Source: Streptomyces lycii (GTDB lineage Bacteria; Actinomycetota; Actinomycetes; Streptomycetales; Streptomycetaceae). Taken from it: 33,110 nucleotides of DNA. Shown here one piece after another: positions 8,439-16,758 of this stretch (within the stretch, counting starts at the first letter, position 1; every line of letters begins with the position of its first letter). The notes beneath the pieces were generated by a model, which had not been told where the DNA came from, searched no databases, and saw nothing but the letters and a program-made list of their open reading frames with translations. The stretch lies in assembly GCF_009735685.1 (NCBI RefSeq), contig NZ_WHPN01000315.1, forward strand, positions 1 through 33,110. The letters run 5' to 3'. The position numbers were made by a program, and so were the translations under genes.

Positions 8439-10418
8439 TCAGCCCGGCAGGGTGACGGCGGGGATGCCGCCGGTCTCCGTGGGCGCGGTCTGCGGCAGCC
8501 ACAGCACCGCCACGGCCCCGCCGTTCGACCGTGCGCCGCCGTTCCGGGCCGCGGCCTCCGGGTCCGTGCCGCGGGCCTTCCCGGTCCCGGCCGCCTCGCC
8601 GCCGCCCGCCGGCCCGTTGGGTCCCGGCCCACCGGCCGCCGCGGCACCCGATGCGCGGGTCGGCCCGGCTTCCGGCTTCCCGGCTTCCGGCTTCCCGGCT
8701 TCCGCCTTTCCGGCCCCGGGTTTCCCGGCCCCCGCTGCGGTGGCTTCCGTCGCGGTGGCTCCCGGGCTCGCGGGGCCGGAAGCCGTGGGTCCCGAGGGGC
8801 CCGTGGATCCCGTGGGTCCGGAGCGCGTGGACGCCGTGGACCCTGTGGACCCCACGGGCCCGGAGCCCGTAGACCCCGTGGTGCCCGCGGCCCCGGAATC
8901 CGTGGAACCGGCAGCCCCGGCGGGCCCGGAGCCCGTCGTTCCGGCAGGTCCGGGGCTCTGCCGAGCCGGGCCGCCGGCCGCCGGCTCCGCGGGGGCCGGT
9001 CCCGTGGACCCGGAGTCCGTCGTGTCCGGCCCCGTGGACCCGGAGCCCGGGGTGACGGCCGCCGAGGCCCCGGTGCCGGGGGACCGGGCCGGGCCGGAGG
9101 CGGCCGCTCCGGGCCCGCCCGGGGCCTTCTGCACGGCCGGTGTGTCCTCGTCGGGGAACGGCGCCGGGGCGTTCCGGAAGGTGAGCCGGGCACCGAGCAC
9201 CCGCGCCTGGCCCGCGGCGATGGTCAGGCCCAGGCCGTGGCCCCGTCCGGAGCGGTCCGGGCTGCCGGTGCGGAACCGGTCCGGGCCCGCGGCCAGCAGT
9301 TCCGGCGGGAAACCGGGACCGTGGTCGCGCACCCGCAGCACCCGGCTGTCGACGGTGACCTCGACCGGCTCGCCGCCGTGCTTGGCCGCGTTGGCCAGCA
9401 GATTGCCGAGGATCCGCTCCAGCCGCCGGGGATCGGTCTCGATGTTCGCGTCCCGCGCCACGACCACCTCGGCCTCCGGCGCCAGCACCCGGACCCGGCG
9501 GGTGACGAACTCGCCCAGCGCGATCTCCTGGAGTTCGGCCCGCTCGGTGGCGCTGTCCAGCCGCGCCACCTCCAACACGTCCTCGACCAGGGTCCGCAGC
9601 GCCTGCGCCCGGTCCCGTACCAGCTCGGTGGGGCGGCCCGGGGGCAGCAGCTCGGCGGCGGTGAGCAGCCCCGTGACCGGGGTGCGCAGCTCGTGCGCGA
9701 TGTCGGCGGTGACCCGGCGCTCGGCCTCCAGCCGCTGCTGGAGCGCGTCGGCCATGGCGTCGACGGCCCGCGCCAGCTCGTCCGTCTCGTCCCGGACCCG
9801 GCTGCCGATGGCGTCCTGCACCCGCACCTCGGTGTCGCCCCGCGCCACCTTGCGGGCCGCGGTCGCGGCCCGCCGGAGCCGCCGGGAGAGCCCGCCGCCG
9901 ACGAGCACGCCCAGCAGGCAGCCGCCGCCCACGACGACGACCGAGCCCAGCGAGAGGGCCCGGTTGAGGTCGTTGAGCACCGCGTAGCGGTCGGTGAACC
10001 GGGTGTGGATGGACAGCACCTTGCCGTTCGCCAGCGGTACCGCGGCCCACACCTCCGGGGCGTCGTCGCCCGTGTCGTCCAGATAGGTGGCCCGCTGTCC
10101 GCGCAGCACGGCCTCCCGCAGTTCGTCGGGCAGCTCGGGGTCGTCGATCCGCGCGTCGTAGTTCAGCCGCCCGGTGGACTCGTAGATCCGCTGCGCGAAC
10201 CGCACCCGCTCGTCCTGTACGTCCCGGCTGCCGTCGAGCATGGAGACACGCGCCGCGTTGTGGACGACGAGGCTCAGCGCGAGGGCGACCAGGGCCCCGA
10301 CCGCGGCGATGGCGGCGCTGAGCTTCCAGCGCAGCCCGGTGTGCACGCGCACCCGGAGGCGCCGGGGGAGGGCCCGGCGCAGCAGCCCCGGGCGCCGTGC
10401 CGGATCTCGCTTCTCCAT
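8439..10418 (-). CDS. cseC: Sensor histidine kinase CseC
   Basis: 659-residue membrane kinase, the sensor of the SigE cell-envelope stress system. TM1 is at about 33-52, an extracytoplasmic sensor loop at about 53-156, and TM2 at about 157-175. HAMP follows, then the H-box TADIAHELRTP with the phospho-acceptor H242, the N-box NLLANAAKHG, G1 DHGPGFP and G2 GRGHGLGL. The last strand of the ATPase domain (AVAVLWLP) appears only at about residue 635. Between it and LTFRN (about 411-415) sits a roughly 215-residue insert rich in Gly, Pro, Ser, Thr and Ala, with STG- and KPEAG-type repeats. I recall about 500 residues for CseC elsewhere. The ATG at 10418 follows GGGAGC; cseB ends 22 bp upstream. 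It phosphorylates CseB, which activates sigE transcription (established in S. coelicolor). Confidence 0.93.
   Translation of the reverse strand: MEKRDPARRPGLLRRALPRRLRVRVHTGLRWKLSAAIAAVGALVALALSLVVHNAARVSMLDGSRDVQDERVRFAQRIYESTGRLNYDARIDDPELPDELREAVLRGQRATYLDDTGDDAPEVWAAVPLANGKVLSIHTRFTDRYAVLNDLNRALSLGSVVVVGGGCLLGVLVGGGLSRRLRRAATAARKVARGDTEVRVQDAIGSRVRDETDELARAVDAMADALQQRLEAERRVTADIAHELRTPVTGLLTAAELLPPGRPTELVRDRAQALRTLVEDVLEVARLDSATERAELQEIALGEFVTRRVRVLAPEAEVVVARDANIETDPRRLERILGNLLANAAKHGGEPVEVTVDSRVLRVRDHGPGFPPELLAAGPDRFRTGSPDRSGRGHGLGLTIAAGQARVLGARLTFRNAPAPFPDEDTPAVQKAPGGPGAAASGPARSPGTGASAAVTPGSGSTGPDTTDSGSTGPAPAEPAAGGPARQSPGPAGTTGSGPAGAAGSTDSGAAGTTGSTGSGPVGSTGSTASTRSGPTGSTGPSGPTASGPASPGATATEATAAGAGKPGAGKAEAGKPEAGKPEAGPTRASGAAAAGGPGPNGPAGGGEAAGTGKARGTDPEAAARNGGARSNGGAVAVLWLPQTAPTETGGIPAVTLPG
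8640..9110 (-). repeat. Low-complexity tandem repeats encoding the CseC insert
   Basis: This holds imperfect CCCGTGGACCC-type repeats (8800-9060) and a 15-bp GGCTTCCCGGCTTCC repeat (about 8665-8705). They encode GSTGP, AGSTDS and EAGKP repeats within CseC. The frame is open throughout. Confidence 0.75.
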
Positions 10419-10440
10419 GGCCGCTCCCGGTGCTCCGGCC

Positions 10441-11151
10441 TCAGCCGCGCAGTTTGTAGCCGAAGCCGCGGACGGTGTCGATCCGCTCCTGGCCGATCTT
10501 GGTGCGCAACCGCTGCACGTGGACGTCGACGACGCGGGTGTCGCCGCCCCAGCCGTAGTCCCAGACCCGCTCCAGCAGCCGGTCGCGGGAGAGCACCGTG
10601 CCCGGCGCGGCCGAGAACTCCAGCAGCAGCCGCATCTCGGTCGGTGTCAGCGCCACGGGTTCACCGCCCTTGCGGACCTCCATGCCCTCCGTGTCGACCT
10701 CCAGATCGCCGAAGCGCAGCACCTCGCCGGCCGGGTCCGGGGCCGTCTCCTCCGCCCGGGGGCCGCCGTCCCGGCCGTGGGCGTGCCCGAACCGCCGCAG
10801 CACCGCGCGCAGCCGGGCCACGAGGACCGCGCTGTCGAACGGCTTCGTCACGTAGTCGTCCGCCCCGGCCTCCAGACCGAGCACCACGTCGATCGAGTCG
10901 GCCCGGGCCGACAGCATGATCACCGGAACCGTCGACTCGTCCCGGATGCGGCGGCACAGGCTCACCCCGTCCAGCCCGGGCACCATGACGTCGAGCAGCG
11001 CGATGTCCGGCCGGTCCGCGCGGAACCGTTCCAGCCCCGTCAGGCCGTCCGGGGCCGCCGTGACATGGAAGCCGACACGCTCCAGGGCGAGCTGTGTCGC
11101 CTCCCGGATGACGTCGTCGTCCTCGACGAACAGAACATGGGTCGCGGCCAT
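10441..11151 (-). CDS. cseB: Response regulator CseB (OmpR/PhoB type)
   Basis: 236 residues. The receiver domain has acidic pocket residues in FVEDDD, the phospho-acceptor aspartate in LLDVMVPGLDG, threonine/serine in MLSARAD and lysine in VTKPFD. A winged-helix output domain occupies about 140-236 (LTPTEMRLLLEF, VVDVHVQRLRTKI, VRGFGYKL). In S. coelicolor CseB, phosphorylated by CseC, activates the sigE promoter. The start ATG at 11151 lies 9 bp after the cseA stop, and the GGAGGA ribosome site overlaps the end of cseA, which suggests coupled translation. The gene order matches the S. coelicolor operon. Confidence 0.95.
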   Translation of the reverse strand: MAATHVLFVEDDDVIREATQLALERVGFHVTAAPDGLTGLERFRADRPDIALLDVMVPGLDGVSLCRRIRDESTVPVIMLSARADSIDVVLGLEAGADDYVTKPFDSAVLVARLRAVLRRFGHAHGRDGGPRAEETAPDPAGEVLRFGDLEVDTEGMEVRKGGEPVALTPTEMRLLLEFSAAPGTVLSRDRLLERVWDYGWGGDTRVVDVHVQRLRTKIGQERIDTVRGFGYKLRG

Positions 11152-11160
11152 CTGCTGTGC

Positions 11161-11886
11161 TCAGTCCTCCGGTTCCGCGCCGGTCTCGGTGCCGCCGCCC
11201 GCGGCCTTGCTGTAGTCGTTGTGCGTCCGGGCCCGCTCGTCGAAGCGGCCGCCGGACCAGCTGTATGTGATCACGTCCTCGCCCGAGGGGCAGCAGACCT
11301 TGTCGCCCGGGCCGTAGACCTGCTTGCTGACTTCGAGTTCACCGCTGGTGATCTCGGCGTAGACGGGTGAGCTCTCGTCCGTGAAGACGTTCTCGTACGC
11401 GTCGGTGCCGTCGCCCGCGGCGCTGTCGACGCGATAGACGTAACTGCCGATACCGAAGGAGTCTCCGCAGGTCAGTACGTTGATCACGACGTCGGGCTCG
11501 GAGTTCCCGGTGAGGGTGCCGTAGCTGACGTCCACCGGGTACTCGTTCGCCGCGCACGGCTTGAGGCCCTTGCGGATGTCGCTGCTGACCTTCGGGTCCC
11601 CCTTGATCAGCCGCACCGCGTCGACCCGGTCCGGCGACTCGGACGGGGCCGGGGCGGAGGAGACCACCGTCGGCGAACCCGTGTCGACCGGGCCCTCCTC
11701 GCGCACTCCGGTGCCGGCCGAGCCGCACCCGGCGGCGAGCAGCGCCACGGCGGAGGTTCCCGCGACGGCGGCGCCGGTCCGGCGGAGCAGTGCCGCGCGG
11801 AACGCGGCGGAACGGAAGGCGGAGACCCGGGAGACAGGGACTCGCGAATCCGGTGTCCGGGAATCCGCGGTCCGGAACGCCGGCAC
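11161..11886 (-). CDS. cseA: Lipoprotein CseA, modulator of the SigE response
   Basis: About 241 residues with the chosen GTG start, but the start is poorly defined. The mature part begins at the lipobox LLAAGC; the lipid-anchored protein ends in GTETGAEPED and contains cysteines (TCGDSFG, VCCPSG). It occupies the cseA position between sigE and cseB. In S. coelicolor CseA is a membrane-anchored lipoprotein whose loss increases sigE expression (established). Possible GTG starts in frame are 11949, 11910, 11895 and 11886; none has a good ribosome site. The region before the lipobox is a repetitive string of PAFR, SVFR, DSRTPDSR motifs encoded by TTCCGG-type DNA repeats, unlike a normal signal peptide. 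The hydrophobic core (AAVAGTSAVALLAAG) is short but adequate. Confidence 0.8.
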   Translation of the reverse strand: MPAFRTADSRTPDSRVPVSRVSAFRSAAFRAALLRRTGAAVAGTSAVALLAAGCGSAGTGVREEGPVDTGSPTVVSSAPAPSESPDRVDAVRLIKGDPKVSSDIRKGLKPCAANEYPVDVSYGTLTGNSEPDVVINVLTCGDSFGIGSYVYRVDSAAGDGTDAYENVFTDESSPVYAEITSGELEVSKQVYGPGDKVCCPSGEDVITYSWSGGRFDERARTHNDYSKAAGGGTETGAEPED

Positions 11887-12000
11887 CCGGAACACCGAGG
11901 TCCGCAACACCGAGGCCCGGAACGCCGGGACCCGGAAGGCTGCGAACACGGACGCCGGGTTCCGGCGGACGGGGTTCCGGCGGACCGGGTTCCGTACGGC
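11820..12000. repeat. TTCCGG-type repeats before the cseA lipobox
   Basis: Degenerate repeats of CCGGAACNCCG words run through this stretch. The clearest is a 15-bp tandem unit, GGGTTCCGGCGGACN, at about 11957-11986 with a partial third copy. They fall where cseA translation should begin, so the N-terminus of CseA is hard to place. Confidence 0.65.
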
Positions 12001-12005
12001 CGGGG

Positions 12006-12032
12006 AAAGGCCCGCCCCGGGGGGACGGGCCT
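12006..12032 (-). terminator. Terminator-like hairpin between sigE and cseA
   Basis: On the minus strand AGGCCCGTCCCC pairs with GGGGCGGGCCT (one bulged T) over a two-base loop and is followed by TTTCC. It starts about 55 nt after the sigE stop. In S. coelicolor most sigE transcripts are reported to end just after sigE, so this hairpin is the natural candidate for the attenuating terminator. Confidence 0.7.
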
Positions 12033-12086
12033 CACATTCCGGGCTTTCCGGCTGATCCGGGGCGTCGGAGAGCGGGCGAGCGCTCC

Positions 12087-12647
12087 TCAGGCCGCGCACT
12101 GCGGTCGCCCACGGTCCGTGCGTTCGCTGCGTTCGGTGCGTTCCATCTCCAGGGCTTCCAGCTCCCGGCTCTCCAACTCCTGGCGCAGCCGGGCCAGCGC
12201 CCGGTGCAGCGTGCTCTTCACGGTGCCGGTCGACATGCCCAGGGCCGCCGCCGTCTCCTCCGTGCTCATCTGTTCCCAGTGTCGCAGCACTACGACACTG
12301 CGCTGCTTCGGGGCCAGCACCCGGAGGACGTCCATCAGCAGCGCCCGGTTGGCCCGCTGCTCCGAGCCGTCGTCGACGCTGGCGTCCGGAAGCTGCTCCG
12401 TCGGCACCTCGTCGATCTTCCTGGCCCGCCACCACTCCGTGCGAGTGTTGATCATCACGCGGCGAAGATAGGCGTCGGCGAGGGTCTTGTCGGCGATTCC
12501 GTCCCAGCGGCCGTACGTCCGCACCAGCGCGGTCTGGAGCAGGTCCTGCGCCTCCACGGGGTCCTTCACCAGCCGCCGGGCACTGCGCAGCAGGGCGTCC
12601 TGCCGGGTCCGTACGTACTCCTCGAAGCCCAGTACCTCGCTGTCCAT
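12087..12647 (-). CDS. sigE: ECF sigma factor SigE
   Basis: 186 residues, recognisable as SigE of Streptomyces. Region 2 contains FEEYVRTRQDALLRSARRL and LLQTALVRTYGRWDGI. The linker has the VPTEQLPDASVDDG signature. Region 4 contains SVVVLRHWEQMSTEETAAALGMSTGTVKSTLHRAL, and the protein ends in a charged ERTERSERTDR tail and CAA. It directs RNA polymerase to cell-envelope genes under wall stress (established). It is first in the sigE-cseA-cseB-cseC operon and has no linked anti-sigma factor: control is by CseB/CseC at its promoter. The ATG at 12647 follows GGAGG at 9 nt. Confidence 0.97.
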   Translation of the reverse strand: MDSEVLGFEEYVRTRQDALLRSARRLVKDPVEAQDLLQTALVRTYGRWDGIADKTLADAYLRRVMINTRTEWWRARKIDEVPTEQLPDASVDDGSEQRANRALLMDVLRVLAPKQRSVVVLRHWEQMSTEETAAALGMSTGTVKSTLHRALARLRQELESRELEALEMERTERSERTDRGRPQCAA

Positions 12648-12707
12648 GTCCGACCGCCTCCGTTCCGCTGTGCTGCCCCGTGGCCGGAACCCCCCGGCAT
12701 GGGGAAG

Positions 12708-12786
12708 AAGCTACGGAGGAGCTGTAACGGAGTTGTGCGTTCCGGCCCTCGGGAGGCGCACGGCTACCCATCAGTTGTGTAACAAC
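12708..12786 (-). promoter_or_regulatory. Upstream region of sigE with putative promoter and inverted repeat
   Basis: A candidate -10 TAGCTT (12708-12713, minus strand) would start RNA about 50 nt before the ATG. Upstream of it, CTCCGTTA and CTCCGTAG form a loose direct repeat that could be a CseB target. Further up, GTTGT-N3-ACAAC (12774-12786) is a perfect short inverted repeat. Assignment is inferred from position; no -35 is convincing, as expected for an activator-dependent promoter. Confidence 0.35.
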
Positions 12787-12846
12787 GGGGGCGCGTGGGA
12801 GGGGCACGCCCGTCCAGGGGGCGGTTCGGGCGGTTTTGTACGGGGT

Positions 12847-13752
12847 TCAGCCCTGCGGCAGCCGGTACATGCCGTCCGCGAGCGGCTCCGCGAGGCCGTC
12901 CGCCACGAGTCCGTCCAGCGCCCGCGCGCGCTGCACCGGCTCGTCCCACACGGCGTCCAGCGCGGCCTGCGGCACCGGACCGGCCGCCTCCCGCAGCACG
13001 GCCAGCAGCTTCCCGCGCACCTGCCGGTCCGTGCCGGCGTACGTCTGCCCGCGGCGCGGCGGGCCGTCGTGCGCGGGCGAACCGGCCAGCCGCCAGGCAC
13101 ATTGGGCGGCCACCGGGCAGCGGCCGCACGCGGGCGCGCGCGCCGTGCAGACCAGCGCGCCCAGCTCCATGGTGGAGGCCGCCCAGCGGGCCGCCGTCGC
13201 CTCGTCCTCGGGAAGCAGGGCCCGGGCCAGCCGGCGTTCCGCGGCGGTCGTCGCCGTCGGCGGGTACTGCACACCGCTGACGGCCCGCGCGAACACCCGG
13301 CGGACGTTGGTGTCGAGCACCGCGTGCCGCCGGCCGTACGCGAAGGAGGCGACGGCGGCGGCGGTGTACTCGCCGACCCCCGGCAGCGCCAGCAGCTTGG
13401 CGTGGTCGTGCGGTACGTCACCGCCGTGCCGCTCGGCTATGGCGACCGCCGCCCCGTGCAGCCGCAGGGCGCGTCGCGGGTATCCGAGGCGGCCCCAGGC
13501 GCGGACCGCCTCGCCGGGCGGCTCGGCGGCCAGGTCGGCGGGCCGGGGCCAGCGGGCGAGCCACTGCTCGTAGACGGGGAGGACTCTGGCCACCGGGGTC
13601 TGCTGGAGCATGAACTCGCTGACCATGACCCCCCAGGCGCCCGCCTCCGGGCGGCGCCACGGGAGATCGCGGGCGTGCTCGTCGAACCACTCGATGACGG
13701 CGGTGTGCAGGGCGGCGGGGGCGGCGGGGGCCGCGTTGGCGGTCGTAGTCAT
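12847..13752 (-). CDS. mutY: A/G-specific adenine DNA glycosylase MutY
   Basis: 301-residue base-excision repair glycosylase that removes adenine opposite 8-oxoguanine. Seen: the SEFMLQQTPVARV helix with the catalytic glutamate, the helix-hairpin-helix LPGVGEYTAAAV, the catalytic aspartate in VLDTNVRRV, and the iron-sulfur cysteines C-x6-C-x2-C-x5-C (CTARAPACGRCPVAAQC). The C-terminal part is short and lacks a clear MutT-like recognition domain, as in many actinobacterial MutY. The ATG at 13752 has GGAGG at about 5 nt; the longer open frame upstream is made of repeats. It is a single gene on the minus strand, upstream of the sigE regulatory region. Confidence 0.93.
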   Translation of the reverse strand: MTTTANAAPAAPAALHTAVIEWFDEHARDLPWRRPEAGAWGVMVSEFMLQQTPVARVLPVYEQWLARWPRPADLAAEPPGEAVRAWGRLGYPRRALRLHGAAVAIAERHGGDVPHDHAKLLALPGVGEYTAAAVASFAYGRRHAVLDTNVRRVFARAVSGVQYPPTATTAAERRLARALLPEDEATAARWAASTMELGALVCTARAPACGRCPVAAQCAWRLAGSPAHDGPPRRGQTYAGTDRQVRGKLLAVLREAAGPVPQAALDAVWDEPVQRARALDGLVADGLAEPLADGMYRLPQG

Positions 13753-13847
13753 GGCGCCTCCGATCCTGCCACGGGCGGCGCCCGGTTCGGGCGCTCCGCG
13801 CCGAGCGCGGTGACGCCCCACGACCGCGTGCCGCCGTGACCGCGTGC

Positions 13848-13953
13848 CCTGGTGTCGGCGTGGCCCGGTGGCCGTGTGTCCTGGTGTCGGCGTGGCCGTG
13901 TGTCCTGGTGTCGGCGTGGCCCTGTGGCTCTGTGGCTCTGTGGCTCTGTGGCC
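13848..13953. repeat. Minisatellite: 18-bp core repeat then CTGTGGCT 8-mers
   Basis: The core CCTGGTGTCGGCGTGGCC occurs exactly at 13848-13865, 13880-13897 and 13904-13921 (periods 32 and 24 bp). It is followed directly by CTGTGGCT repeated about 3.5 times (13921-13953). It is upstream of mutY on the minus strand. Confidence 0.9.
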
Positions 13954-14161
13954 CCGGTGGCCGCGCGGTCCGGTCGTGTCCGCGCACCCGGTCACGGACG
14001 GTGGGGAAAGCCGCGGCGGCCGTCACACCGGGCGACCGCCGGTCCGCGGTGGCGCCGAAAGCCTTGGCCCCGGCGGCACTTCGGCCGCGCCCGGGACGAT
14101 GAACTGAAAAAGATACGGCCGCGGGCGGCGGGTAGTGGCCTGCCCGCGCCCGGATCTCTCG

Positions 14162-14167
14162 TAAGGT
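14162..14167 (+). promoter_or_regulatory. -10 element for a leaderless transcript (TAAGGT)
   Basis: TAAGGT ends 6 nt before the GTG at 14174, and no Shine-Dalgarno lies between. This spacing would put the transcription start on the GTG. No -35 match is obvious. Confidence 0.5.
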
Positions 14168-14173
14168 TTCCGC

Positions 14174-15004
14174 GTGGGATCTCTGCGCAATCCGGTCGGG
14201 CCGCTTCCCTCCTCAATCTACTGGCGGCGGAGGGCAGTCGCGTTGTGCTTGCTCGCCCTGCTGGCCGCGCTCGCCGTCTGGGCCGTCACCTCCGGTGGCG
14301 GGTCCGGGAACGGCGACGGCAAGGGCGGTGCGAACGGCGACGGCCCCGCGGAGTCCATCACGCCCGGCCCCTCCTCGTCCGGGCCCGCGATCAGCGAACG
14401 TCCGGGCGGCCGCGACGAGTCGGGCGGAGGCGACGACGGTGGCGGTGGAAATCCCGGCGGCTCGGGGGGCGTTGACGGCGGCACGGACGCCGGAGGCGGC
14501 GGCGAGGGCGGCTCGTCGGGCGGCAGCGGAGGCTCCGGAGGCGGCGGAGGCGGCTCCGGCGGCGGTGGCGAATGGAACGGCATCCCCGTCGGCACGAGCC
14601 TGCCGCGCTGCGGCCCCGGCTCCGTCGAACTGAAGCTGCACAGCGTCGAGAACACCTACGCGCCGGGTGAGAAGCCCGAGATCGAGCTGACCGCGGAGAA
14701 CTCCTCCGGCCAGGACTGCAAGGTCGACTTCGGTGCCCCCTCGGCGGTCCTGACGATCACTTCCGCGGAGGGCGACGACCCCGTGTGGGCCTCCGACGAC
14801 TGCCTCCGGGACAGCGCGGGCATTCTGCTCCGGGTCCCGGCCGGCGGAACGGCGCGGTACACGCTGGAGTGGGACCGCGAGCCGAGCGCCCCCGAGTGCG
14901 CGACGCCCTCGGACCGGTCCGTGAAGGCGGGCACCTATCTGGTGGAGGCTGAGGCCGACGGACTGAAGACGGCCAAGACGTCCTTCGTGCTCGCGAAGGA
15001 CTGA
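14174..15004 (+). CDS. Membrane-anchored exported protein with Gly-rich stalk
   Basis: 276 residues, function not recognised. A positively charged start (YWRRR) precedes one membrane segment at about 21-40 (AVALCLLALLAALAVWAVTS). Residues 41-133 are a Gly/Ser/Asp-rich flexible stalk with almost no hydrophobic residues. Residues 134-276 form a beta-rich globular domain (VELKLHSVENTYAPGEKPEIELTAEN-type strands, an Ig-like pattern) with four cysteines (about 146, 182, 210, 242) that could form two disulfides. Topology is most likely N-in with the domain outside the membrane. The GTG at 14174 is chosen because a -10 hexamer lies 6 nt upstream. It may be a wall-associated or binding protein; this is inference from architecture only. 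Confidence 0.82.
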   Translation: MGSLRNPVGPLPSSIYWRRRAVALCLLALLAALAVWAVTSGGGSGNGDGKGGANGDGPAESITPGPSSSGPAISERPGGRDESGGGDDGGGGNPGGSGGVDGGTDAGGGGEGGSSGGSGGSGGGGGGSGGGGEWNGIPVGTSLPRCGPGSVELKLHSVENTYAPGEKPEIELTAENSSGQDCKVDFGAPSAVLTITSAEGDDPVWASDDCLRDSAGILLRVPAGGTARYTLEWDREPSAPECATPSDRSVKAGTYLVEAEADGLKTAKTSFVLAKD

Positions 15005-15405
15005 CGGGGACTGACGGACCGCACCGGCGAAGAGCCGGGCAACACGTGGGCGGACCCACGTCCTCCGGGCAGGAAACACGCCCCCCGGGCAGGGCTCGCG
15101 TCCAGGTCATACGTCCCCGGGCAGGGCTCGCGTCCAGGTCAAGGGCTCGCGTCCAGGACGTACGTCCCGGGCAGGGCCCACGTCCTCCGGGCGGGATTCA
15201 CGTCTTGCGGGCCGGACTTGTGCCCTCGGGTGGCACCGACACGCTCGGTCGGTACCGCTACACGCTCGGGCGGCACTGATCACGCTCGGGCGGCACCTGT
15301 GCGCTTCCGGGGAAACGACGCACTCGCGCCTGCCCCGCCCCGGCCGGACGTGATGACGCGGTGCGCCGCCTGTACGGGCCGCCGCGCGCCCGGACGCCTG
15401 CGCCC
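15005..15405. repeat. Convergent gap filled with degenerate ~20-30-bp repeats
   Basis: A 401-bp gap between the Gly-rich protein gene and the disA stop. From about 15058 to 15200 the words CGTCC, GGGCAGGGCTCGCGTCCAGG recur (full copies near 15090 and 15119, and GGGCTCGCGTCCAGG again near 15142). From 15235 to 15300 ACGCTCGGNCGGCAC recurs three or four times. I see no gene and no clean terminator. Confidence 0.7.
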
Positions 15406-16530
15406 CTACACGTACCGTTCGAGGATCGACGACTCCGCGAGCCGGGACAGCCCCTCGCGCACCGAGCGCGCCCGGGCCTCTCCCACGCCGTCCACCGTCT
15501 GCAGGTCGTCCACGCTCGCCGCGAGCAGCTTCTGCAGGCCGCCGAAGTGCTCCACCAGCCGTTCGATGATGGTGTTCGGCAGCCGGGGGACCTTGGCCAG
15601 CAGCCGGTAACCACGCGGCGAGACCGCAGAGTCGAGCGCCTCCGGGGAGCCGCTGTAGCCCAGCGCCCGGGCCACCACCGGCAGCTCCAGCAGCTCGATC
15701 TGGCTCAGCGCGTCCAGCTCGGCGAGCGCGTCGGTGACCGTACGGGTGCGCTTCGCGGTGGGCTCGGGGACGTAGTCCCGGATGACCAGCTCGCGCTCCG
15801 GCTCGACGCCCGCGATCAGCTCGTCCAGCTGGAGCGACAGCAGCCGGCCGTCGGTGCCCAGCTCCACCACGTACTCGGCGATCTCGGTGGCGATCCGGCG
15901 CACCATCTCCAGCCGCTGGGCGACCGCGGACACGTCCCGGACCGTCACCAGGTCCTCGATCTCCAGCGCGGACAGGGTGCCCGCGACCTCGTCGAGGCGG
16001 AGCTTGTACCGCTCCAGGGTCGCCAGGGCCTGGTTCGCGCGGGACAGGATCGCGGCCGAGTCCTCCAGCACGCGGCGCGTCCCGCCGACGTACAGCGCGA
16101 TCAGCCGCATCGACTGGCTGACCGAGACGACCGGGAAACCGGCCTGGATGGAGACCCGCTGCGCGGTGCGGTGCCGGGTGCCGGTCTCCTCGGTGGGGAT
16201 CGACGCGTCCGGCACCAACTGCACACCGGCCCGCACGATCTTGGTGATGTCCTTGTCGAGGATCAGCGCGCCGTCGAGCTTGCACAGCTCGCGCAGCCGC
16301 GTCGCGGAGAACTCCACGTCCAGCACGAAGCCGCCGGTGCACATCGACTCGACGGTCTTGTCCATGCCGAGGACGATGAGACCGCCGGTGTTGCCGCGGA
16401 GAATCCGCTCCAGGCCGTCGCGCAGGGCGGTGCCGGGCGCGACCGCGCTCAGCGAGGCGCGCATCAGGCCCTCGTTACCGGAGCTCCCGCCGGACTTGCC
16501 GGGAGCTGCTGCCCGGTCGTTGGCTGCCAC
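15406..16530 (-). CDS. disA: DNA integrity scanning diadenylate cyclase DisA
   Basis: 374 residues. The N-terminal diadenylate cyclase domain carries the DGA motif ([10 protein letters not shown]) and the GTRHRTA motif, so it should make c-di-AMP from two ATP. A helical linker follows, and the C-terminal helix-hairpin-helix DNA-binding domain ends the protein ([16 protein letters not shown]). It forms octamers that bind branched DNA in the family. c-di-AMP controls osmotic and ionic balance in Streptomyces (established). The GTG at 16530 has GGAGGAG at 6 nt; the frame extends upstream through repeats and is rejected there. radA lies upstream on the same strand, 609 bp away, so the two are probably separate transcripts. 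Confidence 0.95.
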   Translation of the reverse strand: MAANDRAAAPGKSGGSSGNEGLMRASLSAVAPGTALRDGLERILRGNTGGLIVLGMDKTVESMCTGGFVLDVEFSATRLRELCKLDGALILDKDITKIVRAGVQLVPDASIPTEETGTRHRTAQRVSIQAGFPVVSVSQSMRLIALYVGGTRRVLEDSAAILSRANQALATLERYKLRLDEVAGTLSALEIEDLVTVRDVSAVAQRLEMVRRIATEIAEYVVELGTDGRLLSLQLDELIAGVEPERELVIRDYVPEPTAKRTRTVTDALAELDALSQIELLELPVVARALGYSGSPEALDSAVSPRGYRLLAKVPRLPNTIIERLVEHFGGLQKLLAASVDDLQTVDGVGEARARSVREGLSRLAESSILERYV

Positions 16531-16592
16531 TGCACTCCTCCGGTCGCAGGATTGGGGGCCCGGGTGCGTACGTACGGGCGAGACCAGGGCAA

Positions 16593-16598
16593 AGTCTA
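16593..16598 (-). promoter_or_regulatory. Putative -10 element of disA (TAGACT)
   Basis: TAGACT on the minus strand would start RNA about 50-55 nt upstream of the disA GTG. There is no good -35 partner. It lies between disA and the repeat block, which supports independent transcription from radA. Confidence 0.35.
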
Positions 16599-16758
16599 CC
16601 GGCGGCCGCACGACTTGTGTGGTCCGTCCGCGCTGCCCGCCGCGTGGCCCGTGGGCCGGTGCCCCGCCGGACACCACCCGGAGGCCGCGCGGACCGGCCG
16701 GAACGGCAGCTCGGCGGGCGGCACCCGGCACCGGCCGGACCGGCCTCCCGGTACCGCG

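Larger units (their letters stand above)
13753..14173. other. Gap between mutY and the Gly-rich exported protein gene
   Basis: A 421-bp divergent gap. It holds the tandem repeats listed separately (13848-13953) and, at its right end, the TAAGGT promoter element of the next gene. No further gene is supportable. The repeats open spurious frames on both strands. Confidence 0.6.

Noticed and set aside
13848..13995. Extended N-terminus of MutY through His/Thr repeats
   Set aside because: The upstream frame is only minisatellite sequence. The ATG at 13752 has a good ribosome site and begins just before the conserved glycosylase fold.
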